Source: JBCDJG01 sp038748065
GTDB taxonomy: Bacteria > Pseudomonadota > Gammaproteobacteria > Pseudomonadales > Halieaceae
Length of the DNA stretch: 63,813 nucleotides
Reading direction: 5' to 3'
Assembly: GCA_038748065.1 (NCBI GenBank)
Contig: JBCDJG010000027.1
Location: 1-63,813, forward strand
Both the position numbers and the translations under genes were made by a program. This document shows, one piece after another, positions 8,379 to 17,032 of this stretch (position 1 is the stretch's first letter; each line of letters begins with the position of its first letter). The notes under the pieces are model-generated. The model was not told where the DNA came from and did not search any database. It saw only the letters and a list, made by a program, of their open reading frames with translations.

Positions 8379-9911
8379 CTAGCCCAAATGAGAATGGTTT
8401 GCATCTACCCTTACTGCTCGCAGGAGGGGCTCCAGGTGTTTCTCGTAATGCCGCCAGCGCCCAATAGAGCTGGTGTAGAGCGGCTCCCGCACCTGCCAAC
8501 GACTGGGTGTTTGCACGATACGACGGCTTTCATGGAATGCCAATACGTCCGGATCCCACGCCAGTCCGGCAAGCGACACAAGCCGCCGCGCCTGCGCTTC
8601 CAGGTTGTTGACAGTGTGGGCGTAGTCGGCGTCGATCATGTTGAGGCCAGCGGCGCTATGCCAGTGCGCCATGAGCCGCAGATAGCCCCGCCAATAGTGG
8701 GCGATATCCTCAAGATCTGTAGCCCAGGTCTGTGCGGGGTTGAAATTCTGCGTGTAGATCGATAGGGCGCAATCTCGTATATCGCGCGTGCAGTGGATGA
8801 CCGCTGCCCCGGGTAGCGCGATGGCGACCAGCCCCAGTTGCCAGAAATTGAGCGGCTGTTTGTCGACGACGCGCGTGACCTCCGCGCTCGCGCGCGCCCC
8901 TGCGCGCGCCAGATAGTCATCGCCGAGCCGCAAGAGCTGTTCGTTTGTGAGGTCTTGAGCGCAGCGCGGCCATACCTTGCCTGGATCACCCAGTCGATCG
9001 GGCGCACCAGTGGCCAGGTCAGCCAAGACGTGGAGTTCCCCCGCGCCAAAGCATGCCGGATGTGACGCTAGCATCTGTTCGGTCAGCGTCGTGCCGGAGC
9101 GTGGCAAGCCGACGACGAATACCGCGCGCTCGCTGTCGCTGCACGCGGCCCATGTCTGGCGTTGCCTGAAAAAAGCGGGCGAAAACACGTTGATCATCTC
9201 GTTGATGCTGGCGTCAAAGGCTTCGCGATTGAAGCGCCCGGAGGTTTGCGCGCGTGCTGTATTGGCCGCGGCGAAGGCCGCGAACGCGGCATCATAGTCT
9301 GACTGTTGCTGGAAGGCCTTGCCCAGTCCGTAGCCTACCGTGGCACGTTCCTTCGGCCTGAGTTGGTGCACCAGGCGCCGAGCTTCGTCGATCTCGGCGC
9401 TGACATCCACATGCATACTGAGACCCAACAGACTGGCCAGCGCCTCGAAGGCATCGGCTTGCAGGTGACGGGCAGCGCGATAGGCCGCTGCTGCCTCCAC
9501 CGGCGAGCCAAGGTCCTCCTGCAGGCGACCGTAGTGAAAGTGAGTGATAGCGTCAGTAGGCGCAAGCTCCAGCGCGCGCAGAAAGGCCTGTCTGGCATGA
9601 ATGATATAGCCAAGATTTTGCTGGGCGATGCCGAGCAGGCGATGAGCCAGGGCGTGCTTCGGGTCGGCGGCGGTGGCGCGCAGCAGGCACTTCAACGCGT
9701 CTTCCAACTGGCTGTTGCTGTCGAGGATCTGGGCCAGGCCAATCCAGGGCGCGGCAACTGAACCGTCAAGTTTGATGGACTGTTTGAACGCCGCCAGCGC
9801 CTGCGTCAGATCGCCCTCGCGTTTTGCCGCCAGACCTCGCTGGTACCAGGTTTGTGCGTTTGGTATGTTCGCGGCTGGCATCGAGTAGAGCAGGCTAGCG
9901 GATACCCGCAC
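8379..9911 (-). CDS. TPR-repeat sulfotransferase family protein
   Basis: About 510 residues. The N-terminal half carries tetratricopeptide repeats (AWYQRGLAAKREGDL-like, LLGIAQQNLGYIIHARQAF, HYGRLQEDLGSPVEAAAAY). The C-terminal half is a PAPS-dependent sulfotransferase domain with the 5'-phosphosulfate loop VVGLPRSGTTLTEQM and the 3'-phosphate segment CTRDIRDCALSIY. It starts at a GTG five bases after the upstream receptor stop; an ATG at 9881 is an alternative. Family members often lie next to TonB receptors, as here, but their acceptor is usually unknown. Sulfation of a surface glycan, a siderophore or a receptor-associated molecule is possible. Confidence 0.85.
   Translation of the reverse strand: MRVSASLLYSMPAANIPNAQTWYQRGLAAKREGDLTQALAAFKQSIKLDGSVAAPWIGLAQILDSNSQLEDALKCLLRATAADPKHALAHRLLGIAQQNLGYIIHARQAFLRALELAPTDAITHFHYGRLQEDLGSPVEAAAAYRAARHLQADAFEALASLLGLSMHVDVSAEIDEARRLVHQLRPKERATVGYGLGKAFQQQSDYDAAFAAFAAANTARAQTSGRFNREAFDASINEMINVFSPAFFRQRQTWAACSDSERAVFVVGLPRSGTTLTEQMLASHPACFGAGELHVLADLATGAPDRLGDPGKVWPRCAQDLTNEQLLRLGDDYLARAGARASAEVTRVVDKQPLNFWQLGLVAIALPGAAVIHCTRDIRDCALSIYTQNFNPAQTWATDLEDIAHYWRGYLRLMAHWHSAAGLNMIDADYAHTVNNLEAQARRLVSLAGLAWDPDVLAFHESRRIVQTPSRWQVREPLYTSSIGRWRHYEKHLEPLLRAVRVDANHSHLG
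8387..8405 (-). promoter_or_regulatory. Possible Fur box
   Basis: The imperfect palindrome AATGAGAATGGTTTGCATC matches 10 of 14 scored positions of the 7-1-7 Fur consensus (TGATAAT-N-ATTATCA). It sits inside the 3' end of the sulfotransferase gene, about 50 bases before the start of the small membrane-protein gene, where a secondary promoter for the iron-uptake genes would be expected. Support comes from sequence and position only. Confidence 0.5.
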
Positions 9912-9915
9912 CGCC

Positions 9916-12066
9916 TCAAAGCGAATAGCGCATAGTCAGCACCGCCGTTCTTGGCGGGCCCAACACCGCACTCCCCACCAGGCGATTGACTGTATTGTTG
10001 GAGGTATTCTCAACATACAGTTCATCCGTCACATTCAGCACGTCGAATTGCAGAGAAAACTGATCGGTCAGCGGGTAGGCCAGATTGATGTCGGTAACCG
10101 TGTAGCTATCGAAAGTGACGAGAGGCCCTTCGCGCTCGTCAACGTAGCGCAGGCCAGCACCCAGCCGTAGCTTATCCAGCGCGCCGCGCTGCACCGTGTA
10201 ATTCAGATAGAAGCTGCCCGTGAGATCAGGAAAAACGGGCTGCTGGATCTCGTCATCGCCCTCGGTGACATCGATGTCCGTATAGCCCAGGTTGAAGGTG
10301 ATATTGAGGCCCGGTAGAGGGTTCGCAACGCTTGAAAACTCCAGGCCTTGTACCTCGACCTCACCCGCGCTGACAACAAAAAACTCCAGTGGGCCGTTGT
10401 TTGGGTCCTGCAGTGCAACGTCGTTACGCCGGGTATGGAACAGTCCGGCCTGGAAGGTCAGGGCACCGTCCCACAGTGAGCCCTTGGCGCCGACCTCAAA
10501 GCCTTCCGATGTTTCTGCGTTCACCGGATTGTCGCTCCGCCTGAGGCCGAACTGCGGGACAAAGGCCTGGGCGTAGCTGGCGTAGAGGTTGAGATCATCC
10601 GAGGCCTCGAAGGCGGCGCCGAGCCTGACGGTGGTTTCATCGTCATCGAAGGGTGTTTCCAGCCTGTCGCCCCCGCGGAAGTTTATCGTCAGCTGTTCGA
10701 GGTCGTCGTAGCGAATCCCCGCGACAATAGTCCACCGATCGCTGGGGCGGATGGCGGCCTCGGCGAAGATGGAATAGAGCTCTGACTCATTGATGGTAAA
10801 AGGCTCGACCGGGCCGGAGCCGCCGTCACCGAAGCGCGGCTCGTCGAGGGTGTCCAGGGAGTAGGGCCCTTCGAAGGCGTTACTGTTGAAGAGCCTGTCA
10901 AAGGTACGGTCGTCGTAGGCTGCGCCAATCACAAAGTCCTGCTGCTGGCCGAAGGCGTCGGTCTGGAATGCCAGTTGGGCATCGAAGAAGGTCGCTTCCG
11001 ACTCAGTTTCTGCTGATTGGGATAAAGAAAACACGTCAGTATCGTCGGGGCCAACGCCGGGCGTGCCGCTGTAGTTAATCAGCCCGGCCGTGTTCGCGTA
11101 GTCGAAACTCGTGTCTTGGTTACTGCCCCTCATTGTCAGCTTCAGGCCGTCGAGAAACTCATGATTAAGCTCCGCATCGATCAGTATGTCCTCGTTGTCG
11201 CCCTCGCCATTCCAATAGCCGGTGAAGGTGTCTGTGTCGATTTGCCGCGGAATCGAGCCATCTTCTTCCAGTGGAAAGCCGCTGTTGGGGTTAACGTCAT
11301 GTTCGGTGTAGGCCACGCTGGCGCGAATCGACGTGGCATCCCCAATATTGAAGATCGCCACCGGTCGCAGGGCAATCGTCTGGCGTTCTGTCTGTCGCGC
11401 GTCGAATTCAAACTCGCGATAGGCGCCGCCGATCCGCAACAGCACGGCACCTGAAGCAAGCTCGCCGAGGTTGGTGTCAAACTCACCGCCGATGCTGCCA
11501 TACTCATCAACACGTAGCGTGAAATCGGTGAAGCGGCCCGCTTCCGGGCTCCGGGTAATCGTATTGATAATGCCACCGGCACCGACCGGCCCCGTGGAAA
11601 TTGATGCGGGCCCCTTGAGCACCTCATAGCGCTCAACGAAGACATCGTCGCGGGCGCCCGCTCCGCGGAAATTGTTCTGTACGCGGTTATCAACCAGGGT
11701 TGGTGCCTCAAAACCGCGCGAGATGAAGTTAGTGGTGCCCGTTCCCTGGCGGTCTTCAGTGCGCGTGATGTTGGGCAGCGTCGTCAGTGCTTCAATCGGC
11801 CGAGTGAAATTGCGCTCGTTAAGGAAATCGCGATCGATCACGTTCAGGGTGAAAGGCAGCTCCGTGGGGGCAATGGGTATACGGTCAACAAGCGATTGTT
11901 GAAAGCGCCCGAAGACAAGCACCTCCTCCATCACAGCGGCCGCTTGTGCGTCAACGGGTAGTGCGGTAGTTGGTGCAGCGGTTTCTTGCGCGTTGGCATG
12001 CACGGCAGCTGCCACCGCGATAGCCAGAACTGTCTTGCCCTGCGCGGTCGCGTTTTTGTTATTCAC
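9916..12066 (-). CDS. TonB-dependent siderophore receptor
   Basis: A 716-residue outer-membrane receptor with a signal peptide (AIAVAAAVHANAQ), a plug containing VEEVLVFG-like and RYEVLKGPASI motifs with GAGGIINTITRSPE, and a barrel ending in VLTMRYSL. The opening DFLNERNFTRPIEALTTLPNI and FISRGFEAPTLVDN are typical of the siderophore-receptor subfamily rather than the carbohydrate-type receptors. It lies 43 bases after another receptor and is followed almost immediately by the TPR-sulfotransferase, so all three probably share a transcript from the Fur/Zur-like box at 14706. Substrate specificity cannot be read. Confidence 0.9.
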   Translation of the reverse strand: MNNKNATAQGKTVLAIAVAAAVHANAQETAAPTTALPVDAQAAAVMEEVLVFGRFQQSLVDRIPIAPTELPFTLNVIDRDFLNERNFTRPIEALTTLPNITRTEDRQGTGTTNFISRGFEAPTLVDNRVQNNFRGAGARDDVFVERYEVLKGPASISTGPVGAGGIINTITRSPEAGRFTDFTLRVDEYGSIGGEFDTNLGELASGAVLLRIGGAYREFEFDARQTERQTIALRPVAIFNIGDATSIRASVAYTEHDVNPNSGFPLEEDGSIPRQIDTDTFTGYWNGEGDNEDILIDAELNHEFLDGLKLTMRGSNQDTSFDYANTAGLINYSGTPGVGPDDTDVFSLSQSAETESEATFFDAQLAFQTDAFGQQQDFVIGAAYDDRTFDRLFNSNAFEGPYSLDTLDEPRFGDGGSGPVEPFTINESELYSIFAEAAIRPSDRWTIVAGIRYDDLEQLTINFRGGDRLETPFDDDETTVRLGAAFEASDDLNLYASYAQAFVPQFGLRRSDNPVNAETSEGFEVGAKGSLWDGALTFQAGLFHTRRNDVALQDPNNGPLEFFVVSAGEVEVQGLEFSSVANPLPGLNITFNLGYTDIDVTEGDDEIQQPVFPDLTGSFYLNYTVQRGALDKLRLGAGLRYVDEREGPLVTFDSYTVTDINLAYPLTDQFSLQFDVLNVTDELYVENTSNNTVNRLVGSAVLGPPRTAVLTMRYSL

Positions 12067-12109
12067 GTTTTCCCCCTCAAAAAGCTGCCAAAGGGTGAGA
12101 TGGCTTCAC

Positions 12110-14401
12110 TCAAAACATGTACTCAATCGACGCTCCAAGCGTTCGCGGCTGTCGCATGTTGTATTCGCCCGTGGCGCGAAAACCACCTGTGCCATTCAGC
12201 ACGCCGCCATCCGCAAAATTCAGGCTTTCCGGCGCATCCTCATCCAAAAGATTTGTCGCGAAGCCGGTTAGCGTAAAGCCTTTGTAGCGGTACCCCAGCC
12301 GTGCATTCATCAGGTAGGCCTCGTCGATTTCCTCCGAGATGCCATCGCCCAGCTCGGTCTCACCGAGATTAAAAACGTCGGACCAGGACGCATCACGATA
12401 ATTGAGGCTGATACCGCCAAATACGCCCTGCGGCCTTTCGTAACTGATGCCGACGGTGAAAGTCACCGGAGGTGCGCCATCCAGTTCATTGCCGGCCAGG
12501 TCAACTGGCGGATCGGTAAACGCGTTGAAGAGGAACTCATCGATGTCGGTTTCCAGGAGCCCTAGCGTGCCGTATATGGCCCAGGTTTCGCTCACGCGAT
12601 AGTCTGAGGAGAGCTCAAGGCCATAGAGGCTGGTTTTGCCGGCGTTGACGACGATTGAAAACTCGCGGCTGTCCTGCACGGAGATCTGCTGGTCTTCATA
12701 GTCACTGTAGAAAATCGTGCCGTTGAAGGTCAGGCGCCCGTCCAGCCAGAGGCTACGCCAGCCCGCCTCATAGCTGATCAGGAATTCCGGATCATAGGTC
12801 ACAACGATGGTCTCACCCTGGTCGTTGATCGCCAGTCCCGCGCCACCCGCTCGATACCCGCGCCGCACACTGGCGAACACCGATGCATCTTCGCTCAGGC
12901 GGTACGTCGCGGCGGCGCGCGGCAGCCAAACGTCATAGTCGTCTGATTGCAAGGGCTCAGCAGGTCGGTTGAAACCATCTGCCGCAATGTCGCAAGGCTG
13001 GGGTGTGGCCAGGATAATTATGCATTCGGGAGGCTGAATTGATGCGACCGTATCACTGCGCTGGAATTCGTAGTCCTCCGTGTCGTAGCGCAGCCCCACA
13101 TCGAAAGCCCAGTCGGCGTTTGGCTCAAAGCGCCACTGGGTGAACAGCGCCATGTTTGCCGTCTCTGTGTCGGTGAAGGCCTCCGTTCTGGCCAGGCTAT
13201 CAACTGGTTCCACGGAGACGGGGAAGTTCTCGCTGATGATGAACGATCCGCCGATAAAGGCATCCTGCGTTTCATCAAAATAATAGGCGCCGAGCAGCCC
13301 TGTCCACTGCTCGAAATCAAAAGCCAGGCTGAGCTCTGCCGTATAGGTTTTGGTGGTCCCTGAGAACAGTGAGCCGACCTCACCGAAGGAGCTGGTTGAG
13401 CGGGAACCGTTGATGCCGTCGGAATCTGCATCCTCATAGGTGCCCAGGAATTTAAGGGTGGTAGCCTCAGACAGTGCATAGCTGATGTCAGTTGTCAGCC
13501 GCAGGGTTTCGTAGTCGTTCTCGCGCAGAACACTACGGAAGGTTTCCAGGCTGTTCGGATCAAAGTCCAGGAACCCGGGGTCGTCGGCTCCCAGCGGTGC
13601 ACTGACACGCCCAGGGCTCTGGCCGACCTCGCGCTCCTCGTACTGCATGATCACTTTGGCTTCCAGCTCAGTTAATCCTGCAGGCCGGTACAACAGACTG
13701 CCTCGGGTGCTGAGGCTGTTTCGGTAATCCGCATCTTCACCATCAATGGCATAGTCAACGTATCCGTCGGTGTCCTGGTAGTCAGCACTTAAGCGAAAGG
13801 CGAGTTCGCTCTCTATCAAAGGCCCGGAAATCACGCCGGCATATTGCCGGGTGCCGTACTCAGCGGCGAGGATGCGCGCACCACCTTCCCACTCGAAGCT
13901 TGGCAACTTTGATTGCACCACCACGGCACCGGCAATAGCATTGCGCCCCTGCACGGTCGACTGCGAGCCCCTCAAGACCTCAAGCTGCTGGACGTCCCAG
14001 ATAGACTGCCCGCCCTCACCCATTGCACGACTGGAGGACGGCACGCCATCCAGATAGATATTGACGGCCGCACCTTGTCCAGCATTGTTCGTACCGTTGC
14101 GGCTGATGCCCCTGATAGAGATATTAGTAAGGGCGTTGAAACGCACGGTGGTGTTCGCGGCCCGGGATACCGCGTCGGCGATGTTGAAGACGGCCTCATT
14201 GGCCAGGCGCTCGTCGGACATGAGTTCCACGGAATCGGTGAGCTGTTGCAGTGTCAGGCCCTGCTTGGTGCCGATAACGATAATTTCCTCAATATTATTT
14301 TTAGCTCTCTGCGCATCATTGCTGTCTGACTGAGCGCACACCTCAGCGCACAGCACCGCTGCGCCGAGGCATACTGCCGACGTTATGTTAAATCTGGGCA
14401 T
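12110..14401 (-). CDS. TonB-dependent receptor, co-transcribed with ribosomal protein L31 type B
   Basis: A 763-residue receptor. A signal peptide (SAVCLGAAVLCAEVCAQ) is followed by IEEIIVIGTKQGLTLQ, IRGISRNGTNNAGQG, VEVLRGSQSTVQGRNAIAGAV, and a barrel ending GASIEYMF. The start codon is only three bases after the stop of the L31 type B gene, so the two are almost certainly one transcript. It is a paralogue of the receptor at 3907-6240. The pairing with a zinc-free ribosomal protein paralogue suggests expression under metal limitation and perhaps zinc or zincophore import; iron remains possible because the upstream box resembles a Fur site. Confidence 0.9.
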   Translation of the reverse strand: MPRFNITSAVCLGAAVLCAEVCAQSDSNDAQRAKNNIEEIIVIGTKQGLTLQQLTDSVELMSDERLANEAVFNIADAVSRAANTTVRFNALTNISIRGISRNGTNNAGQGAAVNIYLDGVPSSSRAMGEGGQSIWDVQQLEVLRGSQSTVQGRNAIAGAVVVQSKLPSFEWEGGARILAAEYGTRQYAGVISGPLIESELAFRLSADYQDTDGYVDYAIDGEDADYRNSLSTRGSLLYRPAGLTELEAKVIMQYEEREVGQSPGRVSAPLGADDPGFLDFDPNSLETFRSVLRENDYETLRLTTDISYALSEATTLKFLGTYEDADSDGINGSRSTSSFGEVGSLFSGTTKTYTAELSLAFDFEQWTGLLGAYYFDETQDAFIGGSFIISENFPVSVEPVDSLARTEAFTDTETANMALFTQWRFEPNADWAFDVGLRYDTEDYEFQRSDTVASIQPPECIIILATPQPCDIAADGFNRPAEPLQSDDYDVWLPRAAATYRLSEDASVFASVRRGYRAGGAGLAINDQGETIVVTYDPEFLISYEAGWRSLWLDGRLTFNGTIFYSDYEDQQISVQDSREFSIVVNAGKTSLYGLELSSDYRVSETWAIYGTLGLLETDIDEFLFNAFTDPPVDLAGNELDGAPPVTFTVGISYERPQGVFGGISLNYRDASWSDVFNLGETELGDGISEEIDEAYLMNARLGYRYKGFTLTGFATNLLDEDAPESLNFADGGVLNGTGGFRATGEYNMRQPRTLGASIEYMF

Positions 14402-14404
14402 GTA

Positions 14405-14653
14405 TTACTTGCTGCTGCGATTGAAGCGCTTATTGAATTTGGCGATCCGGCCGTCGTTCTTCGCGGTTTGCTGCTTCCCGGTATAAAAGGGGTGGGAGGC
14501 GCTGGAGACATCCAGAGTGACGTAGGGGTAGGTGTTTCCTTCGTACTCTCGCGTCTCATTGGTCGCAACGGTTGAGCCGATGAGAAAAAAGGTATCGGAG
14601 GAGGTGTCGTGGAAAAGGACGTCTCGATACTCGGGGTGGATGCCTGGCTTCAT
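14405..14653 (-). CDS. rpmE2: 50S ribosomal protein L31 type B
   Basis: An 82-residue protein beginning MKPGIHPEYRDVLFHD with the L31 signatures SHPFYTGKQ and GRIAKFNKRF. It has no cysteine at all, so it is the zinc-independent (C-minus) paralogue that replaces the zinc-ribbon L31 when zinc is scarce; in many bacteria it is controlled by Zur. Here it is the first gene of a unit containing two TonB receptors and starts about 50 bases downstream of a near-palindromic Fur/Zur-family box. Identification is secure; which metal controls it is inferred. Confidence 0.95.
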   Translation of the reverse strand: MKPGIHPEYRDVLFHDTSSDTFFLIGSTVATNETREYEGNTYPYVTLDVSSASHPFYTGKQQTAKNDGRIAKFNKRFNRSSK

Positions 14654-14705
14654 GTGTTTAGTCCAACATGTCAGTGAGGCCTGAAAGATAGCTTATCTCA
14701 TAGCG

Positions 14706-14724
14706 AATGACAATCGTTCTCATT
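14706..14724 (-). promoter_or_regulatory. Fur/Zur-family operator
   Basis: The sequence AATGACAATCGTTCTCATT is a near-perfect inverted repeat and matches 11 of 14 scored positions of the Fur 7-1-7 consensus. It lies at the very end of the AraC-type gene and about 50 bases before the L31 type B start, in the right place to control the minus-strand receptor operon. Gene content favours Zur; the sequence looks more like a Fur box. Confidence 0.7.
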
Positions 14725-15778
14725 TAGGGGGTTGGTACTCGGTGCCCCTCTGCAGCGCGGAAGATGCCGGTTGTGGCGACGCACTGACTCGAAAGGAAGA
14801 CGGGGTCATTGATACCTCGCGCTTAAACGCCCGACAGAAGTTGGCGGGCGTGTCGTAACCCAGCCTGTCAGCAATTTCAGCAACGGGCAGATCGCCGCTG
14901 GCAAGCAAGCGCTTGGCCCGTTTGATGCGGTGCAGCTTCAACATCTCGCGATAGGAGAGGTTCTCCTTTGCGAGGCGATTACGCAGGGTGCGCGGCGTGA
15001 CGTGCAGTATATCGGCGACGTTCTCGAGGGTGGGATACTGCCCCGAGCAATTGTCCAGCAGCTGCGTGATCGATGAACCGAGGGTGCGAGATTCGGTGAG
15101 GCGACGGGCCAGATTGTTGCAGGCTTCCAGAATAAGCGCGCGGGTGGTCGGATCGGAGGTCAACAGTGGGGCATCGAGGTAGCTTACCGGAAAGCTGAAG
15201 GCCAGGGCTTCCTGATTAAAACTCAGCTGATGAGGCAGACGCTCGGCGTAGCCCGGATTGTCGGGGAAAGGCAGTTGCACGGCGAGGTCACGCGGCAGGT
15301 AGCCCGTGCTTTCCTCGAGAAACTTCAGCATGGTGCTGATGAGTATCTGGGCGAAGAACTCCCGCTGTAAGGCCATGGATTCCGGCAGAGAAAAAGAAAA
15401 GCGGGCGCGTGCCGGTCCAGTATTCAGCTCGGCTGGAATAGGTAGCAGCGTGCTGGAAAAGCTGTCCATGAGGGTGAGTGCATCGCGTACGCGGTCGCTG
15501 CTGCTGGCTGCCGCAGCGACGGCGCCCAGATGGCCGGTGGGCAGGCGTTGGCCCATGTGGAGCCCGAGCCACGGATCATTGCACAGAGCCAGGGCATTCG
15601 CGGTCACTTCGGCAAAGTCGGCCAGCGAAATGAATCCTTCGGGCAGGTCGTCACGATCCAGGCATAGCGCGCGCGATGGCGCCAGAGCCTCTTCGCTGAC
15701 GCCGTAATCAGAGGCCAGGATGTCGAGGAGCGTGGCGACATATCGGGTTTGAACGTGTTGGGGCGCTGACTTACTCAT
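14720..15778 (-). CDS. AraC-family transcriptional regulator
   Basis: A 352-residue regulator of the OruR/ArgR-like group. Residues about 20-210 resemble the long N-terminal ligand-binding domain (WLGLHMGQRLPTGHLGAV). The C-terminal double helix-turn-helix is clear (TLENVADILHVTPRTLRNRL, then VAEIADRLGYDTPANFCRAF). It is divergent from the Rieske oxygenase gene, with about 145 bases between the starts, so it probably controls that gene and itself. It could also influence the adjacent receptor operon, but the Fur/Zur-like box is the likelier control there. Confidence 0.85.
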   Translation of the reverse strand: MSKSAPQHVQTRYVATLLDILASDYGVSEEALAPSRALCLDRDDLPEGFISLADFAEVTANALALCNDPWLGLHMGQRLPTGHLGAVAAAASSSDRVRDALTLMDSFSSTLLPIPAELNTGPARARFSFSLPESMALQREFFAQILISTMLKFLEESTGYLPRDLAVQLPFPDNPGYAERLPHQLSFNQEALAFSFPVSYLDAPLLTSDPTTRALILEACNNLARRLTESRTLGSSITQLLDNCSGQYPTLENVADILHVTPRTLRNRLAKENLSYREMLKLHRIKRAKRLLASGDLPVAEIADRLGYDTPANFCRAFKREVSMTPSSFRVSASPQPASSALQRGTEYQPPK

Positions 15779-15924
15779 AGCGGTCGCGGCTTTCCCAAAA
15801 TGATAATTGTACTTGCCTGAAATGAGCTATCACAAGCCCTGCGGCCGCAACTAGTATGTACACAAAATAAGCAAAAGCCGCGTGTGCCGACAGGATCGCT
15901 AGCGCAGGTTTGGAGAGTAGAGTG

Positions 15925-17019
15925 ATGAACAAACCCACCCACCTGATCAAAAGCGTCGCCAACTATATTCGCATGCCGCTCCTGTACAACCACTGGTACG
16001 TAGCCGGGTTGGCGGAGGAGTTCGGGCGAGAGCCGCTGGGGCGCACGCTGTTGGAGCGGTCCGTCGTGTTTTATCGCACCGAGGCCGGCGAACTGACCGC
16101 GTTACAGAACCGCTGCCTGCATCGTTCCTTTCCGCTTTCCGAGAGCAAGTTGGAGGGCGATAACCTGGTGTGCGGCTACCACGGTATTCGCTACAACCCT
16201 GAGGGCGAAGTCGTGAAGATACCTTGCCAGACGCAGTGTCCGAACAGGAAATTGCGCAAGTACCCGGTGGTTGAGATAGGCCCCTTCGTCTTTATCTGGA
16301 TGGGTGAACCGGACCTGGCCGATGAAAGCAAGCTGCCCCATTTGCCCTTTCTGACAGATCCGGAATTTCGCACGATGCTCGGTGTTAACGAGTTGAAGGG
16401 CAATTACCTGTTTATGCAGGAGAACCTGAACGACCTGACGCACTTCGCCTACCTGCACCGTGACAGCTTCAATTTCGACGACAGCTTTCTTGATTTGCCA
16501 ACGACCGTGGAGCACACCGAGGACGGCGTATTCTGTAACCGAATCGACGATGACTGGGACGCCGCGACGATTATTTTGCCACCGCCTATCAGAGAGGGCC
16601 TGGTGGGTAAATCGGTGCAGCGCTGGGATGGAGGCTCGTCGATTTCGCCCGGCGTATTCAAGGGTTACGCGCCGATTATCGTCGAGCAGGAGGGCGATCC
16701 GGATCACCAGGTTTTCCGGCGGCACGTGATGCACTACCTGACGCCGGAGACGATGACCACCACGCACTACTGGTGGTCCGTATCCAACGATTTTGCGCTG
16801 GACGACGACATGTATTACGAGTTTTCCAAGAATCACCTGAAGACCGGCTTTGACGAAGATCTGTGGGCCGTCGAGCATATGCAGAACCTGTTGGACCACG
16901 ACAAGATGGACTTCCAGGAGATGGGCATTGCCGGTGACAAAGCGGGCATGCTGTTCCGGCGCGTGCTGCTCGACTGGGCTATCGAGGAGTACGGGGAAAG
17001 CCTCGGCGCCTCCGCCTGA
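15925..17019 (+). CDS. Rieske non-heme iron oxygenase, vanillate demethylase-like large subunit
   Basis: A 364-residue terminal oxygenase. The start at 15925 (MNKPTHLIKSV) is preceded by GGAGAG at a good distance. The Rieske [2Fe-2S] ligands are CLH and CGYH (residues about 65-90). The mononuclear iron site is ENLNDLTHFAYLH with the 2-His motif, and a downstream acidic segment (LLDHDKMD) may give the carboxylate ligand. This is the VanA-like class, which demethylates or hydroxylates aromatic ethers. No reductase partner is adjacent, so electrons must come from elsewhere. An AhpD-like gene starts 14 bases after its stop. Substrate unknown. Confidence 0.9.
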   Translation: MNKPTHLIKSVANYIRMPLLYNHWYVAGLAEEFGREPLGRTLLERSVVFYRTEAGELTALQNRCLHRSFPLSESKLEGDNLVCGYHGIRYNPEGEVVKIPCQTQCPNRKLRKYPVVEIGPFVFIWMGEPDLADESKLPHLPFLTDPEFRTMLGVNELKGNYLFMQENLNDLTHFAYLHRDSFNFDDSFLDLPTTVEHTEDGVFCNRIDDDWDAATIILPPPIREGLVGKSVQRWDGGSSISPGVFKGYAPIIVEQEGDPDHQVFRRHVMHYLTPETMTTTHYWWSVSNDFALDDDMYYEFSKNHLKTGFDEDLWAVEHMQNLLDHDKMDFQEMGIAGDKAGMLFRRVLLDWAIEEYGESLGASA

Positions 17020-17032
17020 TTCGGTTTCCGTT

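Noticed and set aside
15795..15815. Fur box between the AraC and Rieske genes
   Set aside because: Only the left half (TGATAAT) matches; the right half has few consensus bases.
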